Shown here piece after piece: positions 16,499 through 17,558 of a stretch of DNA of 17,558 nucleotides. The DNA comes from Pseudovibrio sp. JCM 19062. GTDB taxonomy: Bacteria; Pseudomonadota; Alphaproteobacteria; Rhizobiales; Stappiaceae. A program made the position numbers and the translations under genes. The first letter of the stretch is position 1; every line of letters begins with the position of its first letter. Under the pieces are notes generated by a model. That model did no database searches, was not told the origin of the DNA, and saw nothing but the letters and a program-made list of their open reading frames with translations. The DNA is taken from assembly GCA_001310715.1 (NCBI GenBank), contig BAXV01000074.1, positions 1 to 17,558 on the forward strand, written 5' to 3'.

Positions 16499-17556
16499 CT
16501 ACAAGAAGACCACTCTGGCTTCTTTATCACTCAGGTAGGCAGCCTCGATAATGCGGATGGTCTGCATGGCGTCTTGAGGGGAGACGGGAACCGGTGCGCT
16601 GTCACGAATGGCATCGCGCATACCTTCGTAGAAGCGCTCGTAGCCGCCGCGCTGGCTTGGGGTTGGTGTGCCTTCACCCGCCTCATTATAAAGCGTGCCC
16701 CAATCCTCTTCGGCTTCAATACCCCATGTGGGACTAGCAGGTCCGCCGCCGTCTTTCAGCATATCCTCTTGTGGGTCCATGCCGTAGGTAATGTAGGTGG
16801 CTTTATCACCGGTCACCTGAAAACGCGGGCCCTGTTCTGTGCTCAGGCAGTTTGCATGTAAGATGACGTCACAGTCGGCATAACCCAGAACGAGATGGAA
16901 GTGATCGACTGCTTCCGCACCTTTGCGCTGAACACGCAACTTGGCCTGAACAGACTTGGGCGTGCCGAATAGGCAAAGGGCCTGATCGATGCCATGCGCT
17001 CCCAGATCATAGAGTATACCGGAGCCCGGAGCATCTTGCTCGCGCCATCGGCCTTAATATCCGGGCGGTAGCGATTGTAGTTGCACAGGTAGGAGTGAAC
17101 ATGGCCAAGGCGGCCTGTGTCCATCAGGTCTTTAACCGTCAGGAAGTCACAGTCGAACCGGCGGTTATGGTAGACCGAAAGCTTCAGGCCCTTCTGCTCC
17201 GAAAGCGCAATCAGCTCTTCAGCTTCTGCACTGGTGATCGTAAACGGCTTTTCGACGACCACATGCTTGCCAGCCAGCAGAGCCTTCTTGGCGTGATCGT
17301 AATGCAGCGTATTGGGCAAGCTGAGAACAACCAGCTCGATCTCCGGTTGTTCCAACACGTCTTCAAAAGAGGTGTAAGGCGTGCAATCCGGAAGTTTGCT
17401 TTTGACGAGTTCCGGCTTGCTGGACACCACGGCGGAGAGCTCGATGCCCTCTACAAAGGTAAGCAGCGGTGCGTGAAAGCTTTGGCCGGAAACGCCAAAC
17501 CCGACAAGGGCCGTTTTGATCGGCTTCACAGGCGTATTGCCTCTCATATTATTCAT
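16499..17556 (-). CDS. Gfo/Idh/MocA family NAD(P)-dependent oxidoreductase (one frameshift)
   Basis: Repaired length is about 352 residues, nearly full length for the family; the first ATG is two bases from the window edge, so a slightly earlier start cannot be excluded. An N-terminal Rossmann fold has KTALVGFGVSGQSFHAPLL and the conserved KHVVVEKPF whose Lys takes part in catalysis. The C-terminal alpha/beta domain has DWREQDAPGSGILYDLGAHG after repair, with the catalytic-region LGAHGIDQAL, and ends ...RIIEAAYLSDKEARVVFL. The GFG..G..FHAP start is typical of the YdgJ/IolW branch, which includes scyllo-inositol dehydrogenases. The frame break is near 17047 (coding GATGG should be GATTGG). The substrate is probably a sugar or inositol, but it is not determined. 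Confidence 0.88.
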
Positions 17557-17558
17557 CA

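Noticed and set aside
16248..16538. 96-codon plus-strand open frame upstream of the PTS operon
   Set aside because: Low-complexity basic translation, no ribosome binding site, and it runs into the hairpin and the 3' end of the oxidoreductase gene.
1..17558. Programmed frameshifting or genome-wide recoding as the cause of the broken frames
   Set aside because: The sites share no slippery motif or downstream structure; they are scattered single-base changes in ordinary homopolymers, as expected from sequencing error.

Overview
The window looks like chromosomal DNA of a facultatively anaerobic, probably marine alphaproteobacterium. GC is close to one half, there are several Tat and Sec signal peptides, and it carries an AniA-class copper nitrite reductase with pseudoazurin plus a fused EIIA-HPr-EI sugar PTS. 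A Pseudovibrio/Stappiaceae-like genome fits, but this is inference from gene content and not a proven assignment. No rRNA, tRNA, CRISPR array, transposase or phage gene was seen.

Layout. (1) 2-876, plus: 3' end of an autotransporter-type outer membrane beta-barrel. (2) 1027-4536, minus: a copper/nitrite-reduction operon in the order two-domain multicopper oxidase, pseudoazurin, nirK, MsrQ-like heme membrane protein, closed by a terminator at 921-956. A divergent NsrR-type nitric-oxide-sensing repressor lies at 5046-5501, with palindromic candidate operators between. This is the most interesting part of the window: it resembles the NsrR-controlled ncgABC-nirK idea of Nitrosomonas, but with pseudoazurin and an orphan MsrQ in place of cytochromes c. 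(3) 5686-6665, minus: family 8 glycosyltransferase. (4) 6881-9105, minus: a two-gene secreted operon, a DUF305 protein with a Met-rich repeat tail followed by a YVTN beta-propeller. (5) 9589-11201, minus: secreted 5'-nucleotidase. (6) 11572-15947, minus: a self-contained two-gene PTS, EIIA-HPr-EI fusion followed by a PtsG-like IICB carrying an extra degenerate IIB. (7) 16499-17556, minus: Gfo/Idh/MocA oxidoreductase.

Sequence quality matters here. I count about 21 single-base reading-frame breaks in eleven genes; only msrQ and nsrR are intact. Nearly all can be repaired by restoring one base (in two cases removing one) in a short homopolymer, and after repair every catalytic motif and gene boundary falls into place. 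I read these as sequencing or assembly errors and not as gene decay, so coordinates are given for the repaired genes and each break is listed. Lengths in residues refer to the repaired proteins.
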